The notes under the pieces: generated by a model
What the model saw: the letters and a program-made list of their open reading frames with translations, nothing else
What the model was told of the DNA's origin: nothing
Databases searched by the model: none
Translations under genes and position numbers: made by a program
Assembly (NCBI RefSeq): GCF_023333595.1
Contig: NZ_JAIQZM010000005.1
Coordinates: 62,001 to 126,000 of the forward strand
Source of the DNA: Argonema galeatum A003/A1
GTDB taxonomy: Bacteria; Cyanobacteriota; Cyanobacteriia; Cyanobacteriales; Aerosakkonemataceae
Reading direction: 5' to 3'
DNA: 64,000 nucleotides
In this document: piece by piece, positions 1 to 9,319 of the stretch
Position numbering within the stretch: position 1 is the first letter of the stretch
Layout: every line of letters begins with the position of its first letter

Positions 1-2325
1 GCTTACACTTTAGGAGCTGGCGATCGCATTCAACTGGATATCTTCAACGTCCCCGAATACAGTCGGGAATACCAGATCTTGGTGAATGGCACCGTAAATC
101 TGGCTCTGATTGGCAGCGTGTCGCTTCAGGGACTTACGCTCGAACAAGGTGCCAACGTAATTTCCAATCGATATGCCCGCTACCTCAGACGCCCGATCGT
201 TACCGTCAGTTTGGTAGCGCCGCGACCCTTGCAAGTGGCGATATCAGGAGAAGTTAATCGTCCCGGTTCTTACATCATTCCCCTAACCGCCTCAGGTGGA
301 GCTGTGCAACAGCCAACGCTGACGCAGGCGCTTACCCTTGCAGGAGGCATTACTCAATCGGCTAACCTGCGAGCCGCTCGGGTACGTCGCGTAGTACGCG
401 GTGGAACGCAAACCATCAACGTAGATCTCTTTGCATTGCTAAGAGGAGGCGACCTCAATCAAGACATCACTTTGCGGGATGGGGACAGCATCTTTATTTC
501 CCCTACAGCCAACATAAACCTGGCAGATGCACCCATAAAAGCAGAGGCTAGCTTCGCTCCCGCTCAAAATCAACCGCTGAATGTAGTCGTAGTTGGGGAA
601 GTGACTCGTCCCGGCCCTCTGGTAGTTCTGCCAGATCAAAGCGGGGCAAGACCCAGCGTGTCGCGGGCAATTCAAGTGGCTGGAGGACTAACTCAATCTG
701 CCGACTTGGGCCGGGTGCAGGTACGGCGTACCACGCGAGGCGGCAGAGTACAAAGCATCGCTGTGAATCTCAATCGGTTGTTGCAGGCGGGCGATCGCAC
801 TCAGGACTTGATATTACAACAGGGAGATACAGTTGTTGTGCCAACCGCAGCCAACATAAACTTACAACAGGCATTTCAAACAGCAAACACCAGCTTAGCT
901 CCCACCCAAATTCAAACTTTGAATGTTGTCGTAGCAGGCGAAGTAACTCGTCCCGGTCCCCAGCTAATCCCGCCAGATGCAAGCGGAGCCCAATCCAGCG
1001 TGTCGCGGGCAATTCAAATCGCCGGAGGAGTCAACCAATCAGCCGATCTCAGTAGAGTTCAGGTACGCCGGACTGGACGAGGCGGTGGAATGCAAACCAT
1101 CACGGTAAATCTGGAGCAGCTATTGGCGGCAGGCGATCGCTCCCAAGACCTAATCATACAACAGGGAGATACCATCTATATCCCCCCCACAGCCACCATA
1201 AACCTAGCAGAAACGGCTCGCATAGCAAGAGCAACTTATGCTCCCACTCAACCTCAACCCATAAATATTGTCGTAGCCGGTGAAGTGACTCGTCCTGGCC
1301 CTTATACCGTTCAGGCAGCTCAAGCAGGTGCTTTGCCTACCTTGTCGCGGGCGATTCAAGTTGCGGGGGGAACTACGCAATCGGCTGATATCGGGCAAAT
1401 ACAGATTCGCCGACTGACTCAAAGCGGTACAGAACAATTCACCAGCGTGGATCTTAATCAGTTGTTGCGGGGGGGCGATCGTCGTCAGGACTTGTACTTG
1501 CAAGAGGGAGATACAATTGTTGTTCCAACGAGCAGAGAGGTCAATGTAGCGCAATCCCTCGATATAGCATCTTCCAGCTTTGCAGCCGATCCATCTCAAC
1601 CTTTGAATGTCGCCGTGGTAGGGGAAGTGCAGCGTCCCGGTACTTACACCCTTCAGACGGTTAGACCGGCAGCTGGGGCACCCGGTTCCCTACCTTCTTT
1701 CGCTGGGCTACCCACCGTGTCCCAGGCGGTTCAACTGGCCGGGGGAATCACTCAATCTGCTGATATCCGCCGCATTGAGGTGCGCCGAAATACGCGAGCG
1801 GGGTATCAACAAACGCTAAGCGTTAACTTTTGGCAGCTGTTGCAGTCGGGCGATCGCTCTCAAGATGTGGTATTACAGCAGGGAGATACAATTTTTGTGC
1901 CTGTTGCCACCGATGTCAACCCAGCAGAAGCAGCCCAAATAGCCCAAGCCAGTATTTCTCCCGCTACGATTAGAGTCAATGTGGTTGGAGAGGTAGTCAG
2001 ACCAGGGCTTGTACAGGTGCCACCCAATACACCGTTGAACCAAGCTGTCCTAGCAGCAGGAGGATTTAACAATCGCGCTCGCAAAAGCTTCGTAGACTTG
2101 CTTCGCCTTAACTCAAACGGTACAGTTTCTCGACGAGGTGTGGAAGTGGATTTTGCCAAAGGAATTAGTGAGGAAGGCAACCCTACACTCCGGGATAACG
2201 ACGTGATCGTCGTGCGTCGCTCTACCATAGCTGGTATCTCCGACACTTTGGGTACAATTTTAAATCCAGTAGGTAGTTTCTTCTCGCTATTCAACTTTTT
2301 CAGAATCTTCGGAAACTTTCAATAA
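1..2325 (+). CDS. Wza-type polysaccharide export protein with six SLBB units (5' end missing)
   Basis: Outer-membrane export channel protein for an exo- or capsular polysaccharide. The frame is open from base 1, so the signal peptide and the start of the export domain lie outside the window. The first ~75 visible residues fit the Poly_export domain (LGAGDRIQLDIF, later VNLALIGSV). Six SLBB-type units follow, each with a GEV.RPG signature, near visible residues 82, 199, 313, 427, 540 and 662. This is far longer than Escherichia coli Wza (about 380 aa), but multi-SLBB versions are common in cyanobacteria. The C-terminus (IAGISDTLGTIL, then a Phe-rich tail ending IFGNFQ) is hydrophobic and could be the membrane-spanning helix. 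A Wzc-type kinase follows after 114 bp, so the two probably form one export operon. Confidence 0.9.
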   Translation, partial: AYTLGAGDRIQLDIFNVPEYSREYQILVNGTVNLALIGSVSLQGLTLEQGANVISNRYARYLRRPIVTVSLVAPRPLQVAISGEVNRPGSYIIPLTASGGAVQQPTLTQALTLAGGITQSANLRAARVRRVVRGGTQTINVDLFALLRGGDLNQDITLRDGDSIFISPTANINLADAPIKAEASFAPAQNQPLNVVVVGEVTRPGPLVVLPDQSGARPSVSRAIQVAGGLTQSADLGRVQVRRTTRGGRVQSIAVNLNRLLQAGDRTQDLILQQGDTVVVPTAANINLQQAFQTANTSLAPTQIQTLNVVVAGEVTRPGPQLIPPDASGAQSSVSRAIQIAGGVNQSADLSRVQVRRTGRGGGMQTITVNLEQLLAAGDRSQDLIIQQGDTIYIPPTATINLAETARIARATYAPTQPQPINIVVAGEVTRPGPYTVQAAQAGALPTLSRAIQVAGGTTQSADIGQIQIRRLTQSGTEQFTSVDLNQLLRGGDRRQDLYLQEGDTIVVPTSREVNVAQSLDIASSSFAADPSQPLNVAVVGEVQRPGTYTLQTVRPAAGAPGSLPSFAGLPTVSQAVQLAGGITQSADIRRIEVRRNTRAGYQQTLSVNFWQLLQSGDRSQDVVLQQGDTIFVPVATDVNPAEAAQIAQASISPATIRVNVVGEVVRPGLVQVPPNTPLNQAVLAAGGFNNRARKSFVDLLRLNSNGTVSRRGVEVDFAKGISEEGNPTLRDNDVIVVRRSTIAGISDTLGTILNPVGSFFSLFNFFRIFGNFQ

Positions 2326-2439
2326 TTTTAGATTTCAGATTTAAAATTTAAAATTGTCAATTCAAAATAAATTTTAAATCTGCAATTCTTCAATTTAAAA
2401 ATTTCCAAGCACTTCAACAATAAATAGATAGAGGCTAAA

Positions 2440-4710
2440 ATGAAAATTAAACCGTATGCTCAGCCGATAGTACCTAATCATAATGGCAGACAGTTTCAGC
2501 AATTGCCCAATATCTACTCAGAACAGCCTTATGAGGAGGAGGGCAGCAAACTAGATCTGCGTCAGATTTGGGGAGTTTTACGCCGCAGATTCCTAGTCGT
2601 TGCAACTGTGGCTATAGGAGTAGCTTCCACAGTTGGGATGCGAACCTGGAATAGTCAGCCGCAGTATATTGGTAGCTTTCGGGTGCTAGTAGAACCTATC
2701 ACGGCTGAAACTAAGGTTGCTCAAACTTTCGGCGCGATCGTCTATTCCATATTGGATTACGATACTCAAACTGAGGTTTTACGCAGTCCCAGCGTTCTGA
2801 CTCCTATTGTTGAGAAGATTAAAGCTAAGTATCCAGAAATAACTTACGAATCTCTCATCGGTAATTTAATAATTACCCGGTTGGGACAAACTAAGATTAT
2901 AGAGGTGCGTTACCAAGATGTCGATCCTAAAAAAATTAATGATGTTTTGCAGCAAGTAGCTGACGGATATTTATCCTACAGTCGGACAGAGCGACAAAGC
3001 GATGTCCGCGAAGGAATTCAGTTCGTGCAAGAGCAGTTGCCGAATTTACGGCTGCGAGTTGACACTCTACAGGCAAGATTGCAAAAGTTTCGACAGCAGT
3101 ACAACTTCATAGATCCGGAAACTAAAGCTCAAGAATTGTCCGGGCGAATGAACAGCATTTCTCAAGAGCAGAGCAATACTAAAACGAAACTGGATGAAAT
3201 GCGATCGCTCTACGGAACCTTGCAAGGACAGTTGGGACTACAGCCTAATGAAGCAATTTTAGCTTCAGCTCTTTCGGAAGCATCTCGCTACCAAAAATTA
3301 CTCACAGAATTCCAGGACGTAGAAACTAAACTTGCGGTTGAGTCAGTCAGATTCACAGCAGAAAACCCAACCATCCTAGCTCTCAAAGAGCAAAGGGAAA
3401 AATTGCTTCCCTTAATTAACAAAGAGGCGCAAAGAGTTTTGGGAAACAACTTGTCTGCCGCTACGGTTAACAGAGAAAGACTCACATACCAAAATTCTAT
3501 TCGCTTATCGCTGACTCAGCAATTTGTCGAGACTACCAACCAAATTAAAGTTTTAGAAGTTCGGAACAAAGCCCTAGATCAAGCTGAAGCTTTATTGATT
3601 CGAGAATTTAAAGAAATGCCAATCAGGGCGCGTGAATACACCGACCTAAAACGAGAATTACAGGTTTCTACTGAGAGCTTACTCCGATTTCTATCAAGCC
3701 GGGAATCTCTGGAAATTGAAGCAGCCCAAAAAGCTACTCCTTGGCAACTAATTAATACTCCCGAAGCTGCTGTTGCTATTTCTCCTAGTAAGTATCGCAA
3801 TATTATGCTGGGGGTAATTGCCGGGTTGATATTAGGTGCTGGCGCAGCTTGGTTAGCAGAAATGCTCGATAGTGTATTTCACTCTGTTGATGACCTCAAA
3901 GAGAAAAGTGGAATGCCTATTTTGGGTATTGTTCCGTTTCACAAATCAGTCAAAAAACTCGTTCCTGTCGCCGAAACAGCCCGGATACTTGCGGGAGAAA
4001 ATCCAAATTTTGCGCCTGCTGATAGAAATTTACGGCGGTATAACGCTTCTCCATTTGTGGAAGCATTTCGCTCTCTCTACACCAATGTCCGCCTGCTCAG
4101 TTCCGATTTGCCTATCCGCTCTTTAGTTATTAGCTCATCTACACCTGCAGAGGGTAAAACTTTAGTAGCTTTGAACTTAGCCCAAGCTGCAGCAGCTATG
4201 GGGCAGCGGGTGTTGTTGGTGGATGCAGATTTGCGTCGTCCCCAAGTTCATGAAAGGTTTGGTTTGACTAACATGAGGGGGTTGAGCAATCTTATTTCCG
4301 CAGAAGATTTAGATATAAATGATGTTATCCAGCAATCTCCTGTGGAAGAGAATCTATTTGTGATGACTTCCGGTCAAGTTCCACCAGATCCAACTAGACT
4401 GCTTTCATCAGAAAAGATGCAGAATATTATGGCGCAACTCCAGACAGCTTTCAATTTAATCATTTATGACACTCCTCCTCTGCTCGGTTTCGCAGACGCT
4501 AACATCCTGGGTACTACTACAGATGGAGTGGTGCTGGTTGTGGGACTTGGCAAGACGGATCGTTACTCGTTGATGCAAACCATAGAGGGATTGAAAATGT
4601 CTGGCACACCTGTTTTAGGTATGGTTGCTAATGGAGTTAAAAGGAACGCAGTTCACTGGCACGATTCCTACAATCGCTATTACACTCAGACAGGGGAGAC
4701 TAGGGGCTAG
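2440..4710 (+). CDS. Wzc/GumC-type chain-length determinant fused to a BY-kinase
   Basis: Inner-membrane polysaccharide co-polymerase with a cytoplasmic bacterial tyrosine kinase domain, 756 aa. It would control chain length and work with the export protein encoded just upstream. The Wzz domain has a first membrane segment near residues 50-70 (FLVVATVAIGVAS), a long periplasmic coiled-coil part (about 180-420) and a second membrane segment near 455-476 (IMLGVIAGLILGAG). The kinase shows Walker A (TPAEGKTLVALNLA, near 568), Walker A' (VLLVDADLRRP, near 592) and Walker B (LIIYDTPPLLG, near 673). The extreme C-terminus carries the tyrosine cluster (SYNRYYTQTG) that is autophosphorylated in this family. 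The ATG at 2440 follows an AT-rich leader. Family assignment is firm; the polysaccharide is unknown. Confidence 0.95.
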   Translation: MKIKPYAQPIVPNHNGRQFQQLPNIYSEQPYEEEGSKLDLRQIWGVLRRRFLVVATVAIGVASTVGMRTWNSQPQYIGSFRVLVEPITAETKVAQTFGAIVYSILDYDTQTEVLRSPSVLTPIVEKIKAKYPEITYESLIGNLIITRLGQTKIIEVRYQDVDPKKINDVLQQVADGYLSYSRTERQSDVREGIQFVQEQLPNLRLRVDTLQARLQKFRQQYNFIDPETKAQELSGRMNSISQEQSNTKTKLDEMRSLYGTLQGQLGLQPNEAILASALSEASRYQKLLTEFQDVETKLAVESVRFTAENPTILALKEQREKLLPLINKEAQRVLGNNLSAATVNRERLTYQNSIRLSLTQQFVETTNQIKVLEVRNKALDQAEALLIREFKEMPIRAREYTDLKRELQVSTESLLRFLSSRESLEIEAAQKATPWQLINTPEAAVAISPSKYRNIMLGVIAGLILGAGAAWLAEMLDSVFHSVDDLKEKSGMPILGIVPFHKSVKKLVPVAETARILAGENPNFAPADRNLRRYNASPFVEAFRSLYTNVRLLSSDLPIRSLVISSSTPAEGKTLVALNLAQAAAAMGQRVLLVDADLRRPQVHERFGLTNMRGLSNLISAEDLDINDVIQQSPVEENLFVMTSGQVPPDPTRLLSSEKMQNIMAQLQTAFNLIIYDTPPLLGFADANILGTTTDGVVLVVGLGKTDRYSLMQTIEGLKMSGTPVLGMVANGVKRNAVHWHDSYNRYYTQTGETRG

Positions 4711-4841
4711 GGAAGAGGGAAAAGGGAAGAGGGAAGAGGGAAGAGGGAGAAGATTGAAATTAAATCTAAAATCTAAAATCTAAAATTCCTCTCTTCCCCT
4801 AGCCCAATGACTAATGACCAATTACTAATTACTAATGACCA
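4706..4841. repeat. Polypurine and short direct repeats upstream of the GH116 gene
   Basis: The kinase stop codon is followed by a run of GGGAAGAGG-type units (about 4709-4751), then three AAATCTAA/AATCTAAA units and several copies of ACTAATGACCA/CAATGACTAATGAC that end inside the start codon of the next gene. Such low-complexity linkers recur upstream of other genes here (for example 36286-36360). No promoter could be singled out. Confidence 0.6.
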
Positions 4842-7364
4842 ATGACTAATGACAACAGACCAGAAATTCCTAACTGTGCCTGGAAGCGCCCCATCGGTCT
4901 AGGTTGGGAGAAGCCCTATAAAGTTCGCTCTAAAAGTAATCTAGATGATGGCCCTTGGCACGGAGCTACTTTGGGTGGCTTTGGATCTGGTTGCATTGGT
5001 CGATCGCCACGAGGTGATTTTAACCTCTGGCACTTGGATGGGGGAGAGCATACCTTCCAGAACTTCCCTGCTTGCCAGTTTAGTGTTTTTGAGGAGACAG
5101 GACTGAGCAAGCAAGCTTACGCTCTGTGTACCGAACCGCCAGCAGATGGCACTTTATCTGCGTGGAAATGGTATCCAGCTTCTCTGGAAGTGGGGACAGG
5201 AAATACCCAATCTTCTCTAGCTTCTACGGGAAATTATTACGCTCTTTATCCGCGCAGTTGGTTTGTTTATGAAGGGGTATTTCAAGCAGATCTGACTTGC
5301 GAGCAGTTTTCTCCAATTTGGCCGGGAAATTATCAGGAAAGCTCGTACCCTATCGCTATTTTTGAATGGACTGTCCACAATCCTACTGACAAGCCAATTA
5401 CTATTAGTATTATGCTGACTTGGCAGAATATGGTGGGTTGGTTTACTAATGCTAATAAGACGCCACAGGTATCTGTTCGGGATGATGGCAGTCCGGTTTA
5501 TGAGTACGAACCGCGATTGGGGGATAGCACGGGCAATTTTAATCAGTGGGTTGAAAATGAACACCGGCACGGCTGTCTGTTAGACCGATTTCGCCCTGAT
5601 ATCTATGATGTCGGGGAAGGGGAAGGACAGTGGGCTCTAGCTACTCTCAGTAATCCCAGCTTGGAAGTGTTTTATCACACTCGCTGGAATCCGGCTGGGG
5701 ATGGTTCGGATATCTGGCAAAGTTTTGGGGCGGATGGTTCGTTAAGCGATCGCGAAAATGAATTGGCTGCTGTGACTGGGGAACAGATAGGAGCCGCTCT
5801 AGCTGTGCGTTTCACCATCAGACCGGGCAAAACTCGCAAAATTCCCTTTATTTTAGCTTGGGATTTGCCAGTCACGGAATTTGCTGCTGGGATTGAATAT
5901 TACCGACGTTATACAGATTTCTTTGGTCGCAACGGTAAGAATGCTTGGTCAATGGTTCGTACCGCTCTCAAGCACTACGAGACTTGGAGAGAGCGCATAC
6001 AAGCTTGGCAGCAGCCGATTCTCGATCGCGAGGATTTGCCGTCTTGGTTTAAAATGGCTCTGTTTAACGAGCTTTATGACCTCGCCAGCGGTGGTACTCT
6101 CTGGAGTGCGGCAGACGAACGCGATCCGGTGGGTCAGTTTGCGGTGTTGGAGTGTTTGGATTACCGTTGGTACGAAAGTCTGGATGTGCGGCTGTACGGC
6201 TCGTTTCCCGTGCTTATGTTCTGGCCGAAATTGGAAAAAGCGGTTTTAGAGGCATACTCAAGGGCAATTAAGAGTGGCGATCGCACGCCCCGAATTATTG
6301 GCTACAACCAAGCATCGGCTATCCGTAAAATTACTGGTGCAACCCCCCACGATTTGGGTGCGCCGAACGAACATCCTTGGGAAAAGACTAATTACACCAG
6401 CTATCAAGATTGCAACTTGTGGAAGGATTTATCCTGTGATTTTGTTTTACAGGTTTATCGCTATTTTGTGTTTACTGGTAAAACAGATGTCGAGTTTTTG
6501 AGGAATTGCTGGCCCAGCGTAGTCCAGACACTTGCTTATCTGAAAACCTTCGATCTAGATGGGGATAGCATTCCAGAAAATTCTGGTGCGCCGGATCAGA
6601 CTTTTGATGATTGGCAACTAAAGGGAGTAAGTGCGTATTGCGGTGGGTTGTGGTTGGCGGCGCTGTCAGCTGCGATCGCGATCGGCAATATTCTAGGAAA
6701 ACAGGAAGAATCCCACTTCGTCTATGGGGACGACAGGAACCCCACCCCCAACCCCTCCCCGTCTACGGGGAGGGGAGTAGGAGTAGAGGAGGGGAAGGGT
6801 GTAGGTAACAATAATATTGAAGAAACGATCGATACTTATAAGAGTTGGTTAGAGAAAGCGATCGAGCTTTATCAGCAAAAACTCTGGAACGGTCAGTACT
6901 ACAAACTCGATAGCGAAAGCGGCTCAGATGTAGTGATGGCAGACCAGCTGTGCGGCCAATTCTACGCTCGCTTGCTGGGATTACCTGACATTGTACCAGC
7001 CGAATGTGCGCTCAGCGCCCTAAAAACAGTTTACGAAGCCTGCTTCTTGAAGTTCCACAACGGTCAGATAGGTGCTGCTAACGGTGTCAAACTTGATGGT
7101 TCTGCCGAAAAACCCGACGCTACCCATCCTCTGGAAGTCTGGACTGGAATTAATTTCGGTCTAGCTGCTTTTCTCGTCCAGATGGGAATGAAAGCTGAAG
7201 CATTCCAGCTTACAGAAGCCGTGGTAAGACAAATTTATGATAACGGGCTGCAATTTCGGACGCCAGAAGCCATTACAGCTGTCGGTACATTCCGTGCCAG
7301 TCACTACCTCCGACCAATGGCAATCTGGGCAATCTACGGCGTTTTGACAGATTTTCAGAACTAA
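4842..7364 (+). CDS. GH116 family beta-glucosidase / glucosylceramidase-like protein
   Basis: Glycoside hydrolase of the GBA2-like family GH116, 840 aa, expected to release glucose from beta-glucosides. The N-terminal beta-sandwich (GGFGSGCIGRSPRGDFNLWHL near residues 46-66) is followed by an (alpha/alpha)6 barrel. The block ECLDYRWYESLDVRLYGSF (near 430-450) matches the segment that carries the catalytic nucleophile glutamate, and NSGAPDQTFDDW (near 580-592) the acid/base aspartate segment. No signal peptide is seen, so it is probably cytoplasmic. Residues about 632-660 are a low-complexity insert rich in Pro, Gly and Glu. That insert is encoded by a hairpin repeat (9-bp arms at 6752-6760 and 6767-6775) of a kind normally found between genes. 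It follows the polysaccharide genes and may trim or recycle glucan; this is inference. Confidence 0.88.
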   Translation: MTNDNRPEIPNCAWKRPIGLGWEKPYKVRSKSNLDDGPWHGATLGGFGSGCIGRSPRGDFNLWHLDGGEHTFQNFPACQFSVFEETGLSKQAYALCTEPPADGTLSAWKWYPASLEVGTGNTQSSLASTGNYYALYPRSWFVYEGVFQADLTCEQFSPIWPGNYQESSYPIAIFEWTVHNPTDKPITISIMLTWQNMVGWFTNANKTPQVSVRDDGSPVYEYEPRLGDSTGNFNQWVENEHRHGCLLDRFRPDIYDVGEGEGQWALATLSNPSLEVFYHTRWNPAGDGSDIWQSFGADGSLSDRENELAAVTGEQIGAALAVRFTIRPGKTRKIPFILAWDLPVTEFAAGIEYYRRYTDFFGRNGKNAWSMVRTALKHYETWRERIQAWQQPILDREDLPSWFKMALFNELYDLASGGTLWSAADERDPVGQFAVLECLDYRWYESLDVRLYGSFPVLMFWPKLEKAVLEAYSRAIKSGDRTPRIIGYNQASAIRKITGATPHDLGAPNEHPWEKTNYTSYQDCNLWKDLSCDFVLQVYRYFVFTGKTDVEFLRNCWPSVVQTLAYLKTFDLDGDSIPENSGAPDQTFDDWQLKGVSAYCGGLWLAALSAAIAIGNILGKQEESHFVYGDDRNPTPNPSPSTGRGVGVEEGKGVGNNNIEETIDTYKSWLEKAIELYQQKLWNGQYYKLDSESGSDVVMADQLCGQFYARLLGLPDIVPAECALSALKTVYEACFLKFHNGQIGAANGVKLDGSAEKPDATHPLEVWTGINFGLAAFLVQMGMKAEAFQLTEAVVRQIYDNGLQFRTPEAITAVGTFRASHYLRPMAIWAIYGVLTDFQN

Positions 7365-8232
7365 CACCAAATCCACGTCTACAGAGGTTTTATCTACTTA
7401 TAGCTAGGGACTAGGGGCTAGGGGAAGAAGGGACTAGAATCAATGGTTTGGTGGAATTAAGAACGTCCTAACTGACGAGAGCGGTTGCTATAACTCAAGT
7501 TTTTGGGTACGTTGTTGCGCTTTAGCGCTCTTTGAGCGCTAAAGCGCAACAACGTACCTGTAAAGATTCTATGAAGATATTCTCGCGTTTGATTAAAGAT
7601 TCTATGAAGACTTAGCTCTTGCTTTTGCAATGGTTACGTGAATTTACTAGGATTAATACAGCTAATTAAGGGATTTTTTAGCCAAACTGGCCAAAAGCGA
7701 AACCTGGGTGCTGGGGGAACCAATTTATTTATGCAGCAGTCTACTAAAAGTAGCGAGATTTACGGAAACCACCTGCCGTGCTTTGTAGTGACCCTCAGTG
7801 ATAGTACCAAGGGTGAGCATGGATATTTTAAATTTGGTGGCAACGCCGTTCCCGCGCCGATACTCACGCGACATCCTTACCTCAGCATCGGCAAAAAAAA
7901 TTCTTGACTGGTAGAAATTTTACGCAAACTGGCACCGTCGAGTTGCGGCGCTAAAACAAAACCTGCGCTGGCATTCGGAAAACCGCTGAGAGAACCTGCT
8001 AAATGCTCGATTTGGCGGTCAAAAACTCGCTTAGGCTCATGCGCGTTTATCTGAGATTTTGCACCAAGGCTAAGAGTGTCGGAAATCTCAGCTTCTATCT
8101 GTTATGAGTCCTAAGCTTCTACAAGCATAGCTGCTTAGCTAGGTCGTCAGATTGCATAGGTGCAATTTGTATAGCCACAGTCACACCCGTACCACACAGA
8201 TAAATTCCGCTTTACATAAAAAGGTGAACGCT
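7365..8232. other. Non-coding stretch with palindromes, before the HetP-like gene
   Basis: No convincing gene here. It holds a perfect hairpin (7507-7557), a 17-bp direct repeat starting TAAAGATTCTATG at 7561-7577 and 7594-7610, and two weak overlapping open frames. One is an 89-codon plus-strand frame at 7638-7907. The other is a minus-strand frame at about 7877-8104 that ends in SQEFFLPMLR and has no start codon. Either could be the remnant of a lost gene. Confidence 0.5.
7507..7557. repeat. Perfect 24-bp inverted repeat (hairpin)
   Basis: The arms at 7507-7530 and 7534-7557 are exact reverse complements around the loop TTT. The arm contains GTTGTTGCGCTTTAGCGCT. A close relative with the same GTTGTTGCGCT/AGCGCAACAAC arms lies at 61640-61681, so this is a dispersed repeat and not only a local terminator. 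No T-run follows. Confidence 0.9.
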
Positions 8233-8604
8233 ATGACTCAACCAGTTTCTTATACCAACACAAAACTTGACAAAGCTATGAGTTCTGAAAAATTTACTCA
8301 GATTGAGGAAGCCATCCACGCTGGGAAGTATTCCTGGGCTTGTGTTTTGATTCTGCGTTTTGCTGGCTACAACCCGCTACACTACATACCCTACCGGACT
8401 TACAATCGATTGCTCAAAGAAAACTGCCAACTTGGCAACTCGGTCAGAGATAAAACAGATAATATAAACATCGATAGCCAACGTTCTGGGTCTGGGTTTG
8501 ATGATATAACCTCACAAAAGTATCTAAGCAAGATTACAGCCTTGGGTTGCTTAAAAACAGTTAACGAACAGCACCCATCGGTAGGTGACGGTCATTCTAA
8601 TTAG
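8233..8604 (+). CDS. HetP-family protein
   Basis: Member of the HetP family, whose founder in Anabaena promotes commitment to heterocyst differentiation. The diagnostic block is nearly complete: [20 protein letters not shown] followed at once by [20 protein letters not shown] (residues about 24-63). The C-terminal half is variable, as usual in the family. The ATG at 8233 is preferred over an upstream in-frame TTG/ATG because AAGGTGAACGCT precedes it and the conserved part begins soon after. Length 123 aa. No nif or het genes are visible nearby. HetP-like proteins also occur in non-heterocystous filamentous cyanobacteria, so the role here may be in another developmental or stress decision. The stop is followed by 715 bp without a gene. 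Confidence 0.88.
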   Translation: MTQPVSYTNTKLDKAMSSEKFTQIEEAIHAGKYSWACVLILRFAGYNPLHYIPYRTYNRLLKENCQLGNSVRDKTDNINIDSQRSGSGFDDITSQKYLSKITALGCLKTVNEQHPSVGDGHSN

Positions 8605-8889
8605 TGACCGAGCAAGACAACTTTGAATGAAAATACATTTCCAGTTGGTTTCTTGCTTTATGATAAGCAAACTTATTCAGTTTGCAGATAGCAAACTTTC
8701 GGCTACTTTTAAATATCTCCTTTCAAATTTTCATTCAGTTCTCAAACAACTGTCTCGTTTTTAATCGTCAACAAAACTTACGCAAATTTGTCCCGGCTTA
8801 CTCCCTTCAGCCTACAAGAGTATGTAGGGGCTCCGCTGAGTGCGTGCCGTAGGCATAGCCAAAAAAACCGGGATTTTTCATTTGAAAAT

Positions 8890-8978
8890 ACCCTCACCCT
8901 AAAGGGTGGGGCTACACAAACAAAGCCCGCCTACGCGGGCTTTAAGAAAAGGGGGGTAAAACAATCGGATTTGGTATT
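8890..8978. repeat. Dispersed hairpin repeat ending in CGGATTTGGTAT
   Basis: The block GGCTACACAAACAAAGCCCG, a short stem CCCGCC-TACG-CGGG, GGGGGGTAA and the end CGGATTTGGTATT is repeated in inverted orientation near 63731-63800. The same end motif forms both termini of the element at 27469-27587. This looks like a family of small non-autonomous elements. Confidence 0.7.
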
Positions 8979-9016
8979 ACACGAAAAATATTGCTATGTA
9001 GCAATATTTTTCGTGT
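8979..9016. repeat. Perfect hairpin, 18-bp arms
   Basis: Left arm ACACGAAAAATATTGCTA at 8979-8996 and its exact reverse complement at 8999-9016, with a 2-nt loop. It lies 300 bp upstream of the subtilase and directly after the dispersed repeat. It could be a structured leader or a repeat end. Confidence 0.75.
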
Positions 9017-9319
9017 TTTGGGTCACAATTCTTAAAGAATTATAAATATGCCATTTTGGCAATACTGATCGGGTTAGCTAGGTTATTGTTAAATCACAAG
9101 AATTTTGAATGTGAACTTATTCCTAAAGTTCGGTAAGCGGCTTTCTTGTGCAGAAAAAATACAGTTAGTTAAGGCTTTCAGAATTGAAAGCCTATGAATG
9201 AACTTCAAGCTAAGGCAATAAAAGTCTTGCTGTGAAGTAAAATGCTGCGGCCAAATGGGAGAAAAGATTCACATTTTTCTTGAAAAACCAAGGGCTACCT
9301 AAAAAACGAGGATCGAAAT

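Larger units (their letters stand above)
8605..9319. other. Non-coding stretch with hairpin repeats upstream of the subtilase gene
   Basis: No supported gene. An 85-codon frame at 8788-9045 consists mostly of repeat DNA. The region holds a copy of the GTGCCGTAGGC repeat (about 8845-8860), a hairpin repeat AAAGCCCGCC/GGCGGGCTTT-like at 8929-8944 that ends in CGGATTTGGTATT near 8967-8977, and a perfect 18-bp-arm hairpin at 8979-9016. The last ~200 bp should hold the subtilase promoter; none could be assigned. Confidence 0.5.

Noticed and set aside
7638..7907. 89-codon plus-strand frame
   Set aside because: No ribosome site, no family resemblance, and it overlaps a minus-strand frame that looks about equally coding.
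7877..8104. Minus-strand frame ending ISTSQEFFLPMLR, followed by a 49-codon frame
   Set aside because: Composition is protein-like but there is no start codon and no recognisable family; possibly a relic, not strong enough to list as a gene.
8788..9045. 85-codon plus-strand frame
   Set aside because: Runs through three repeat elements, including the dispersed hairpin and the 18-bp-arm hairpin.
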